Source: Ascidia mentula (Eukaryota > Chordata > Ascidiacea > Phlebobranchia > Ascidiidae). Taken from it: DNA of 64,000 bases. Location of the stretch: assembly GCA_947561715.1 (NCBI GenBank), contig OX387199.1, positions 8,003,001 through 8,067,000 of the forward strand, written 5' to 3'. The translations under genes and the position numbers were made by a program. Shown here piece after piece: positions 37,409 to 49,100 of the stretch; position 1 is the first letter of the stretch, and each line of letters starts with the position of its first letter. Below the pieces are notes generated by a model, which was not told the origin of the DNA, did no database searches, and saw only the letters and a list, made by a program, of their open reading frames with translations.

Positions 37409-40400
37409 ATGGTGTTGAAATCTAAAAAGACAGTTGACACAAATAATAACAAAACTAATACCAGAAAAACTGCCAATTCAAGAAAAACCGAGACTGCTTC
37501 TGTCTCCAAACAAACACAACAGTTAACTGAAAAGACAATATCATCAGATATGACTGACAAACAGGGAAACACAAAGACTGCAAGCAAAAGTTCAGATGAG
37601 AAGCAACAAGTTATTATTGTTACCAACCAAGAGGAGCAATCTGAAAAAAGTGATGCCAAGGGCGTAAAAAGAAACCTAACAGATTGTGATGAAAATTTGG
37701 ATGCAAAAGTGATCAAAGTTGATGAAGACTTTGAAGCCCAAAACATCAGCGGACACGAGGAGTTTATTGTTTGCGTGGAGGAAGGTCAGGAACTAGAGGG
37801 TGTGCAGGATGAAGAAAGAGAGATGCTTGCTTTGGCAGATGCAGCTGCAACTGGCAATCCATTCTCACAGGAAGTTGTTGTACAAGCTGAACCCTCGATG
37901 TCTATCTCACAACCAGTCAGCACCAATACCCTGCTTGAAAACCTCTCCAATCTTTCCAACCCCTCAGAGCAAGTACAAATTGTAGTAGAACAGGATCCAA
38001 CATCTGACCAGCAAGTGAAACAGGAACTGGGAGATCAAGGTCAGGGAAATGATGATGGCCAGCAAACGAGCACTGCCACAGTAGCTGCACCACATGGTGT
38101 CAATCCATCTATGATGAGCAATCTTCTTCATACTGCAGCCGCCGTAGCTGCATCTCAAAATGCTGCGGCAGCTACAGTCCAAGTTGTTCCAGGACAAACA
38201 GCTGGAACCATTCAACTTGTACAGGAGCAAGATGTACAAAAAACTCAAGCAATGATGGCAGCTGGAATTGCTCCTCAAAGTGTGAATCAGTCATCAGAGG
38301 AGGCAAGCAAATCTCAGACACAGACCACTTTTACATACCTGGTGACAAGTCAGGGCACTTTGATTGCTGCACATTCAAGTGATGGCACTGAGCTAATTTC
38401 AAATAATAGTGCATCAGGGAAGCCTAAAAGGACTCCCAATAAAAGAAGACAGAGCAAGGGTTCTAAGGCAGTTAAGGAGGAATTGACCGAGAATGGTGAT
38501 GATGGTAAGTTAGCAGGTCTCGGTTTATGGCATTGCAAATATCAACAGTTTACTGACTTCTGCAATCAAAATACCGGCACACACTTTGTGCTTTACCATT
38601 AATAAGTTTCTATTTTATTTTCAGGTCATGGAAGTGGGGTCAACCAACTTGGAGGGATGTATGTCAATGGCCGTCCTCTTCCTGAGCCAATCAGGCAAAG
38701 GATTGTAAACTTGTCTCACCAAGGAGTGAGGCCGTGTGATATTTCCAGACAACTTCGAGTTTCACATGGCTGCGTTAGCAAAATCTTGGCAAGGTGACAA
38801 TGAATTTCATTGTAATAAGACATGTAAATAAGGAAGATGTTTTTATTACCTGTACCAATGCCAGAAGTGAGAACTGCATAATTATAATATATTATGTACT
38901 TTGTAGATATTATGAAACTGGAAGTATTCGGCCTGGTGTGATTGGTGGCAGCAAGCCCAAGGTGGCAACTCAAGATGTGGTTTTGAGGATAACAGAATAC
39001 AAGCGTGACAACCCCACTATGTTTGCCTGGGAGATTCGTGATAGGCTGTTGGCTGATGGGATATGCAACCAGGAAAGTGTGCCCAGCGTTTCTTCAATCA
39101 ATAGGTATTTTTTTTTATTTTACACATGGAAAGAGACATATAAGTTTAAAAGTAAAGTATTACCATGAAACACCTTTTATTGCAGAATTGTACGAAGTAA
39201 AACTTCTGAGTTTATGAAAGATAATCAGAGGTTGAATGAACAGGCAAACATTCCATCTCCCATTGTGCAAATGCATGTCAAAGGTATAAACAGGCAAAAT
39301 GCATGTGGTCGATGTTAATTGTTATGTGGGCATTTATAAGCCACTAATAAGTTGTATATATATAGTTACCAGTGGCTTAAGGATTAGATTTCTTTTTAGG
39401 CATTCGTCATAAAGTCAGTCATGTAAATCTCATGAAGTTTTTTAACGCAAACAAGAGTATATAACTCATTATTTTGTTTGTATATTAGGTGAGAGGAAGA
39501 GGTCAATGACGGGACCTGTTGTATTGTCGTCCCAACAACAAGCGAATGGAAATGCAGTTCAAAGTGTTGATTTGTCATCAATGCAGATTATTTCAAGTGG
39601 ACCAGAAAGTTCCTCACTATCACAATTTGTCACTGTCGATGGATCAAGTAAGATAATACATCAGGTGTAGTTATTTAAATTGGACCAGCCATGTGTTACG
39701 ATTTAAAAGGCAGCTTCTGTGGTCCAAAAACTAAATTGCTCTTTATCCCCAATTGTTTATCCTGGATTTTGTTGCAATGCATCTCGCATATCACTTTTGC
39801 AGATGGACAAATCCTGAAAACAGAGAATGTTCCCAACACTGCAACCAGTACAGAGCAAAGTAGGATCTACAGCCTCAGCAACCTCCTAGGAATCACACCA
39901 AGCCAGGCGGCCATATTGGCCAGCAATCCAGCAGGTATATGCTGTGTACCAATTCACAGTCTGGATTTAATTAATAACATGTATCTTCTTCTTTAAGCAT
40001 TCACCCAGGCTGCGACTGTTGTCGGAACTACTGCTGCACCAACTACATCTGTGGAGGCGCCCAAGTCCTCCAGCAGTGTGCCTTCTCTGCCTGCAGTGCT
40101 GGCGAGTTTGCCCCTTGGACAACAGTATGAGCTTCTCAAAACTGTCAGTGGTGAACTTGTAGCCATTCCACCACCTAATGATAAAACTCAAGAGGTAATC
40201 CAAGTTTGTCACATGTGTACGTTTTTCTTTAACCTAACCTTGGTTCCATATCTAACAGGCAGCCAACAGAGTCCAGTTGGCCAACAGTAAGTCAAGCACA
40301 ACCACAAGTGATACAGTCGGTCAACAGTTAATCATAAATGCCCAAGGACAGATTGTTCCCCAAGCCGGAGTTGTCATGGCAGCAAATCAGGTGCATATCC

Positions 40401-43400
40401 ACAAGCATTTTGCAAATGTGATATTTTCCTTGACAATATCAACCCCAGGGAAAGGGCATAAAGTGCAACGGCACAAAGCAATGTAAATGAGTAGTTCTTA
40501 ATTCTGTAAGCTTCATACCTTGCGGTTGGAACTATAAACAATGTTTGGCATGGGGATGTTCATCTTGTGGCTTTTGTCTGCTCAAGTCAGCAATATCTAC
40601 CTGTGGTCCAATGCAATACTCAATATGCAAGTTGCATGATGTATCAGCCATTGTATTCAAATGGGAACACCTCATGTTAGTCAATACAAAAAGACTGTAG
40701 CTGTAGGGGCCTAGGGATAGACAAATAATTTATGTCACCAAAACATTATCATGCTTCGTTTGTTATACTCTTGTCATACTCAGTAGTAAAGGCCCATGTT
40801 GTAAAACCATTCCTTTGTCAGGCCCAAGTCGTATCACCTACTCTTCAACAATCTGGCTTGCTAATGACATCTGGTGGTCAAGTCATTGCCTCACCAGCTG
40901 CTCAAAACTTGCTGCTTCAGGGTTCCATTCAATCTTCAGATCAACAACAGGTAATTGTTTTTGCAGTATTTTGAGAAATGGATTATTTAAAACAATTTTT
41001 AATCCTATTTTATTGTGTGGAAAAAAAACGTTTGGTGTCATTTATATTTTGTACTGTGAAGTAAATATAGTCAAAGTTAACATTCTTCTCTCCGATTAAT
41101 AAAAGTTTGAGCAAACTCGTGCTTATAATGCGTAAAATTAACCAATATGTTCGAAACAGCATAAAAATTACGGTTTTTATATTGCTGTATATATTACCAG
41201 GGAATTTTTTGCTAAATTTTCAGAACACTTCTGCTGCTACATTGAGTTCCGAGTCAGTCATGACTACTTCTGCTGTCAGTACTACTGGAACAAAACTCTC
41301 CAAACCAGAAACCATCACAGCAGTAACCAGTAAGTCACCATTTCTGTCTTATTGTCCAAATGTTCAAGAACAACCTTTGTTTTTATCAAGCATAGCTATT
41401 ATCAATGGCTCAGGGACAAAGAAAATTTCAAACAGGGCCTGTCAACTTTTCTTAAATCTTCAGAAACACTTGATAAAGATATGCATAATATGTAAGATGG
41501 GATTAAATATGTGAGAACTTTTCATGGTGTATTACATAGATAAAAATTCCAAATGAGACCAATTGCAGAAAGCAAAATAAAAAAATAAGGAATCCACATG
41601 ATTTACGTCAAATCCATCAATACGTTTTATATTGACAAATAGTACAGTCTGTTACATGAAATCATTTCATTTTATGCGGTTGAAACAAACAAATATACAA
41701 GAAGTAAACGAATGATGGGCACCAAGTTACCACAGCTCTAGGATTTGTTTATCAGCATTTTAAAAGTGGTTTTGAAACCTGACACAGGCAGTACTTATCT
41801 AAAAACCAAACTGTAAAACACCATTTACCATTTGAATTTAGATCTTCCTATAAAAAGTATCACAGTTTCCTTGTCTTATTCATCATTACCATTTTTTCAC
41901 ATCAGATCAACAAGGGTTGGTAACATTGACCCAGCAGCAAATTCAACAGTTGGCCGCGCAGGGAATCATCATCCAAACCACTCCCAACCCTGCGCAATTT
42001 CAGTCAACTTTTACAGAACAACCTGCTGCAGAGGTATGAGTCTAAGCATTGTACAGTGCACTGTAGCAGTAGCATGTCCTGTAGCAGCAACTGACAATTA
42101 ACCTGCATGAATGCTGATTACTTAGATATTTCCATACACTGGAGTTAATACAATGTCCTCTGTATGGATAACTAAATCGCAAACTGATTTCACAAAGTGG
42201 TGTGACTTTTTCTTAAAACAGAAAGTTGCTTAGCGAGACGCATTTAAAAAAAAAGTACATAATAAAATTGATACAATGGTTTGAAAATTGCAAGCCAATG
42301 CTGGATTTTTCTTTTCTTGCACCTAAAGTTTGTAAACTGCATGGAAAAAATGACTCACAAACTAATCACAGGCATCAGAGGAAACACCACAGCCTGAATC
42401 CCAAGAAACTGACAAACCTTCCGAATCAGAGACTGATCCCAAACCTGCTGAAGAGAATTCAGAGGAGGTATAGGGTTTGGGCTCACCGCATGATTGTTGG
42501 ACACGAAAATGTCAAAGAGCATGTAGAATCTTAACACAACTGTTAAGCACACAAGCTTGACTGTTAACCCCTTGGCATGCCATCCAACAAACATTTGTAA
42601 ATTGTGCTTTTTGCATGTAAATAAACATGTGTTTCTTGGAAAGTGTTGTGATCATGTTCACTCAAGTTTTTCATGTGTTCCATCGCATAGGATTGGCGAA
42701 AGCATTTTTACAGGCAGTTCTTATGCAGATTTGTGTTGTTTAGGCCAAACAAACTACTGAAGCACAACTTTCTGCTCAAAACGCAGACCAACAACAACAG
42801 CAGCTCATAAAGATGATTCAAAACGGTGAGTTGGTCCTAAAAATATCACAGTCTGGTTTTGCATTTGATATTAAAATTTTCATAAATGTTCAGATAAATT
42901 GACTTTTTCTTTATTTGCACATTTATTGCTCTTGAACTGTAAGTTTTAGGTGTGTTTAATTGGATTGCTGGCTCTAGTTAAATTTGAATGGATTAACAGT
43001 TGTAATAATGTTTTTAATAATAATTTACAACCAATCTTGTTTAAAGTGGCAGCCCAACAACAGCAGCAGCAACCAGGAACTGCGCAACTTCTGTCTGCAG
43101 CGGCTGCGCTCAGTTCAGTTCCAACGACAAGCTTTGCCACAACCACTGCAGGTAAATGCAAGGCATAACAATCTTCCCTGATTACATCCTTGATAGATTT
43201 TCACGAAAGAAAATGTGCTAGCAAATAAATTTGTTAATTGCAACAACCACACTTCCAATTTTTTTTAACCAAGTGTTTGCTTAGAACCAGTGAATCTTGC
43301 CCTTTTTTGTTGTCAGCACCCCTTTAAAATTCTTGGCCCACTTTCTGATATAGGTGTAATAAAGTATTAAATTGACCAACCTTTATGTGAAACTTCACAT

Positions 43401-45142
43401 CCCTATATGGGTTTACAAACCACTGCCTGCAGTAACTTATCATTCTTATTTACAGAAACCAACACAAATGCAAACAACAGCAACCAGACCCAGCAGTTCC
43501 TTTCCACCCAACCCCAGGTTCTCACAGCTGCACAACTACAACAACTTACAAACAACCTACAACAACAACAACAAACTCAACAACCTGGAATTGTACAAGT
43601 GAGTCTCTATAAGTTAATGCCATTTATCACTTTGAATTACCCATGCATTGGTACAGATTTTGTCCGCTGCTGCACAGCTGCAGAACCAGCAGAACTCGAA
43701 CAGTAACAACAATAATAGCAACAACCAGCTTCAACAACTCGCTGTTGCCCAAATGCTTTCCGCTGCTGGGAACAACAATGTGGGCACTGTGGGAAGGTAG
43801 GGAATCTTGCTTCATTGTGAATGTGTTTGCATAATATGTGTATATTGAGTGTATAAATAAGGCATAGTATCCATTTGTACTTGTGTATGAGGCAGACCAC
43901 ACAGTAGCAATATAATTTCATACATATATGTATTTTTTATCTATATTAATTTCACAAACAGACAAACTACCCAACTCCAGTTGAATGCTGGCACGTTGAC
44001 TGAACTTCAGCCTGTAAGCTCCTTGCTCAGAGATTTGCGACCTCAAGCCCAGCAAACTGTTGCCTACTCTGTCGCTACCACTGGTAAGTATTTCAATGCT
44101 TACTTTCATCAAGAGTTTCAGCTTCAAACATCATATATATTCATATACTGTATGGATTTCTGCGATTTCCCAACAAACTTGGCCACCAGAAGGGGGTACT
44201 GGGGAGTAATAATTTGTCCTTCTGTCATATTTCTTGCCATACATTAATCCCAAGAAACCTGTATGGATCCACTAACTTCAAAATACACAAACAAAAGTTT
44301 AGTGCCAAAATCCTTGTAATTTCAAATAAATTTAGTTGGCACTGATGATGAACACAGCATAGTGTTTTAAACGTTTGTCATTTTCTTGCTTACCAGCACT
44401 TCTAGCTTAGACTTTTTCTTTCAGAAAAATTTAGTGTTTTTGCATATCCAAAGGATGTGTTAACCACAAAGCTTTTCTTTGTAATTTAATAGCATATTTT
44501 TTGACAAGGTGCTGGACTATTACCAGGTCAGTCTGCAACAGCGACAGCCCTGCCATCCCTGATGTTGCCTCCCGCAGCTGTTACAGGAGCAACCACCACT
44601 GCCAGCATTGCTCAAGAGTCGACCAACACAATGCAGCCATTCACCTCAATATATAATGAAGCTTGGAAGCTAGCCACGAATGGTCAAACAAACAGAGGTA
44701 TTATATATTTTTAATTTGAAAATTTGTTTTCAGTGTTATTTTTGCAACAAGATAGTGACCTGAAACCTGCTTCAAAACTTGACATTAATTTTGCATTTGT
44801 TTTCTATCCCTTTCTTAGATTGCTTTTCACTGGTGTAAATCCCCTTGCAGCCTTGACAAACACCTGTAAATATTTGTCAATAAATTCATTCTGGCTTATC
44901 ATTAACTTTATGCCTGGGAATCAAACTGATGAGTTTGGCATGCATGTGGGTGCTGCTATATTACAGCTGTTACTTAATTTATTGCGTAATTTTTTCTGTC
45001 CTATATCAATGCTGGAGAAACCTTAAAACATAAACCAAATGCATCTCTTTGATATTTTTCAGGAGCATCTTCTGCCAGCCAATCAGGTGGTGACACAACA
45101 TCTCCATCAAATGTCATTGACATGGCAACCAAAAAAAGTTAG
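37409..45142 (+). CDS. Pax family transcription factor, Pax2/5/8 (PaxB)-like, with long N- and C-terminal extensions
   Basis: Nineteen in-phase exons: 37409-38504, 38625-38793, 38907-39104, 39186-39283, 39489-39647, 39803-39934, 39998-40194, 40259-40390, 40822-40950, 41224-41329, 41906-42033, 42372-42467, 42744-42825, 43047-43151, 43456-43598, 43657-43796, 43962-44083, 44509-44697 and 45063-45142, giving about 1166 residues. The paired domain (about 367-490) has [66 protein letters not shown] and [10 protein letters not shown]. An octapeptide-like [11 protein letters not shown] follows, as in Pax2/5/8, PaxB and Pax1/9. It is preceded by 366 residues of acidic, Lys/Ser/Gln-rich sequence. The C-terminal half is Gln/Asn/Ala-rich. 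No homeodomain is visible. Expected to be a nuclear DNA-binding regulator. Confidence 0.9.
44181..44200 (+). promoter_or_regulatory. CTCF-like site in the Pax 3' region, copy 1
   Basis: GGCCACCAGAAGGGGG resembles the CTCF core (CCACCAGGGGG type). The paralogous position in the duplicated unit (57202-57223) reads GGCCGCCAGATGGGGGCGCT. Whether this species uses CTCF is not known from the window. Confidence 0.25.
44342..44373 (+). ncRNA. Degenerate hammerhead-like motif in Pax intron 17
   Basis: CTGATGA, one T, a short stem (GAACAC / GTGTTT around AGCATA), then AAACGTTT. It matches the layout of the 1218-1297 motif but GAAAC is replaced by TAAAC and no long stem I is seen. It is a sequence relative, unlikely to be active. 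Confidence 0.3.
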
Positions 45143-45411
45143 GTTGCCACAAAAGTAGTCTGAATAACTTTTGAGTGCCTTGTACATATATGTATGTAGC
45201 AGAGCAATCACAGGAAACGGATATACACAAGCTTGCTTGTGCCCCATAATAGATTACCCAATCTTTAGTGTCATAACGGATGACTTGTACATAGTAATTA
45301 AATGTTGTTACAAAGCAATTGTGCCATGGTATAATTACATCAAGCAAATGACAAAAACATGCATAAAATTATGGGATATTGGCACAGTTCGTAAAAGTTT
45401 TCATAAACTTA

Positions 45412-45417
45412 AATAAA
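45412..45417 (+). terminator. Polyadenylation signal of the Pax gene
   Basis: AATAAA 270 bases after the Pax stop, followed by a T-rich tract. A second AATAAA occurs near 45772. Confidence 0.55.
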
Positions 45418-45867
45418 ATTTTATTTTGACATATTGTTGCCAAGTAATGTCCCATCATTCTTGTATTATGAATTGAAAGCATGCTGCAGACCTTTGTTTA
45501 TTTTCCAAAATTTGAAAACACTGATCTGCATAGGATAAAAATCAACCAAAAAAAGTTTAATGTGAATATTGAAAGTGAACTCCATTGTTACAATGTCGAA
45601 TTGTTTTTGTAACGAATGGGAGGTGTGTGTGTTTTTTGCACTGCTATTCTTCAGATTGCTTTTTTTGCCATGCTGTTGTGTTGCGCAGTTTTTTTTGGGT
45701 ACACCCTTGTACATTTTCCTGCCATTTTGACTTGTGTGTTCATTTATTTACTTTTGTACCTTGAAAACTGTAAAATAAACTCGTTAACAAAACATGCTTG
45801 TTTTTAGTTTACTCCAAGTATACCCAAAAAGTACCTGTAACTTACAGCAAAATTGCGGCATCAATAC

Positions 45868-45899
45868 CTGATGAAGTCTTGCCGCATGGCAGATGAAAC
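45868..45899 (+). ncRNA. Degenerate hammerhead-like motif between Pax and cadherin
   Basis: CTGATGA, a stem with TGCC / GGCA around GCAT, then GAAACGTT. Core words are intact but stem II is weak and no stem I pairing is obvious. The matching part of the second duplication unit lacks it. Confidence 0.3.
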
Positions 45900-46171
45900 G
45901 TTGAATAAATACAGCATGTATGATTTATGCCAGAAGAGCAGTACATTTTAAATTGCAATATGCCTGGCAGCAACAGAAATTTCAAAAGTCATGTCATGTT
46001 TTCTTTGTTGTGGTGAAGTAGGTAGTTTCTGTGGATCGTTAGATTTGCTGCAGTTTAATCATTGACACCTTTCATTTTTAAAATCATTGCTGATGGTGTA
46101 ATGTCAACTTTTCTTGCTGCAAGAGTTGAGAGTATTTGAAAACTGGAAGTTGTGAACAAATGTGTAGTTGG

Positions 46172-49100
46172 ATGGCATTCTATCAACACCTGTGTGTTTT
46201 TCTTTTATTTGTATCCAGTGTAACAGGTACGTGTTGCAACAACCACAAAAATTTATGTTGGCTTACATAACTAAACCAACTCCAGTGGATTAGATTAACT
46301 CTCTACTTGTTTCTTATAAATTTACATTTTTGAAGGAAAAAATTACCCAGATGTGCCTTTTCCTAGTGTATGAATCTATGCAAACCATTGGCACATAAAA
46401 TACACTCTTTACATCTATTTTTTGCAGGAGTAAAACGCCCAACACAAGAACCTTTCTTTATAATTATCTTTTTCAGGAATAAAATTTGACCCAGATGAAG
46501 CTTTTAAAAAAGAAACAATCTGTGAAAACAAAGCAGTGGGAAACACAATGTTCACAGTGAAATTACAAGATGCCACTAATCCAACACTGAGTGTTCTAAC
46601 ACACCATTATGCTGATTATTTTACTATTTTAGAAACCAATAACTTGGAGTTTGATTTGCTGACAAACCTACCATTGGACAGAGAGGTATGTTCATACTGT
46701 GTATTAAACTATATGCACTAGAATAGAAGTAATAATATGCCAATTTGCAGACCTTGTCAAATATGGATGTTGTTTTTGAAGCATCTGAATCAAATACAGT
46801 CAGTTATGTGGGTTTAAAGACTTCATAGTTGTGACAATTCCATTTACACCAAAGGCGAAGTTCTACTTGTTTTGCAGAAAACCTACACAATATTTGTGGA
46901 TGATCAAAATGATAACCACCCAATATTTGATGCACCAATTTATGTGGCAGATGTGTATGAGGTCAGTACTCAAAATGTATGTGTACACTGTTCTCAAGTC
47001 TTTTTGTTCCTTACAGTACCCATGGACACCTGAATATTTTCTTAATGTGTCTGCAACAGATGCAGATACTGGAAAAGCAGGTTCTATAAGCAGTATTGCA
47101 ATGGTCAAGAAATTCATTATTGTGCATCTTATAGGATGTGATAAACCATTTTACTTTGTATTGCAGGATCAACTGAACAGCATGTTAAAAGTGACTTTTG
47201 TGGATCAAATAGGTTCTGTATCGACAAATACAAATAGCAAGCTTGACTTTGAACAAGTCCCCGTGCTTTATGAAACTGTTGTAGCAACAGTAAGAGGCAT
47301 ACTTAATGATTTGATTTATTCAGTTTAAGTTTAACTTTTATAACACAGGATAAAGGTGACAGCAGTTGCAGCATCACCAACATAGTACTATCGTCAACAG
47401 CATCTATCATAATAAATATTTTAGATGGACCTGATGAGCCTCCATATTTTACATCTGTTAGATACGAAAAGGAGATAATTGAAAATACTCATGTATGTTC
47501 TATTATTCTGCACGCTTAAAATCATCTGTCATTATTTTTTTCAGTTACAACTTGCCCCACAAAATGTGGCATGCTCTTTCAAATATTTTCTAGGGTGAAA
47601 TTGGTCTTCAAGTAGAAGCTAAAGATGGTGACACTGAACTTCAGTGGGAGGTTGAGTATAGTATTGTTCCTAAAGCGGGTATTGATGAAATGTTTCAAAT
47701 TGATAAAATGTCAGGACAAGTTTCCACAATTATCAAAGTTGATCATGAATCTTCTACAAGTCTTGCATATGGAGGAATATTTATGTTTCAAGTGATGGTA
47801 TGACTAAAACATTTGTCCCATTTGCCTGATTTGACAAAGGTGTTTTTGTTTTGCATACAAAATAGGCAACTGAAGTTGAGCCACCGGATCATGGTTTTCC
47901 AAAGGATGTCATAAAGTTTCCACTTAATACTGTGATCAACATAGCTGTAACTGTCATAGATGTTGATGATAATGTACCCACATTTTATCTGTAATTATAT
48001 AAAATATTGCATTCATGCGAGTGATCATTCAAATTAGATTATAGCAACATCCATGCTTGAAAATTACTACAATTTGAGAATTTTGGTAACAACCTCAGTG
48101 ATAATTTGTATAAAAGTCGCGATGTTTAACCTGTGGACCACATGCAGGCCAATTTAAAAATAAGGGGCTCTACACTAATTTTACAAATGTCAATTTAAGT
48201 CTAATGTTTCAAAAAAAGAAGCAAAAGTTGCATGCAAGCTCATCAGTCAAAAATTTAGCAAGCATGCTTGTAATCCATCACTGATTACTGATGCCAAATG
48301 TATTTGTTATGTCATTGTACAATTTTGATGTGATAGTTTAAGAGGATAATGAAAAACCTTTGTGTTTCAAATAAAAAAAAAGTTAAATTTAACATTTTTT
48401 ATGTCATGGACCTTCTCTGCAAATTAAAGTAAATTTTGTATTTCTGTTGGACATAACTGAATTGAACTACAAACTGTTGAATAATTTTTAGATTTTTTAT
48501 AATTGATAAAATAATGAAATACCATTTTGTCTTCAAACTATTTTTTTTTAATCTTCTTCGTGATTTAACTTTGTTTTTTAGAAAAAAAAAATTTATAAAA
48601 AATATCTTTCATTGCAGTTTGGAAAGTTCAAGTGATATTACAATGAAAAGTCCCCGAAGAAATTTTACTGCAGAAATTAATGAGGATTCCTCTAATGGCA
48701 TTTTTGTCCCCAATCTTAATATTTATGTAGAAGACAGTGATGGTGTACTTTTCTAGTGTAGGCATTGAATCATTTTGTTTCTCACATGCAATTTCATCAT
48801 TCATAGGTAAATAATGCCCATTTTACACTGTCTTTGGCTTCTGGAATGGAAGCATTTATTGTTTATCCAACTACAGTTCATGGTTCTGCATCAGTAACAT
48901 TAGCTGTAAAGGACAAAACATTTCTCAACTACATTGAAAGGAAATTTATACTTGTGGAGGTGAGCAGAAAACAAAATAGAAACAAGATTGTTTATTATTA
49001 TATGCATTGATTCACAATTGATTCTTGGTTGATGTTTCTTGGGGCTATTGTATGCTACAATTGTAAGGAAAACACAAATAACTAGTTACTTAACAGATTA

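Larger units (their letters stand above)
45143..46171. other. Intergenic gap between Pax and cadherin copy 1
   Basis: It contains the Pax 3' UTR, the polyadenylation hexamers and the cadherin promoter. Most of it recurs at about 57940-58890 in the second duplication unit. A third hammerhead-like word lies at 45868-45899. Confidence 0.6.

Noticed and set aside
43270-43350. Possible transposon end near AACCAGTGAATCTTGCCC in a Pax intron
   Set aside because: Only loosely like a hAT terminus, with no partner end or coding part.
47086-47148. A 63-base in-frame insertion in the first cadherin repeats, read as coding
   Set aside because: It starts with gtcaag and ends with a pyrimidine tract and CAG, and interrupts a conserved EC strand, so it is probably an intron; both readings stay in frame.
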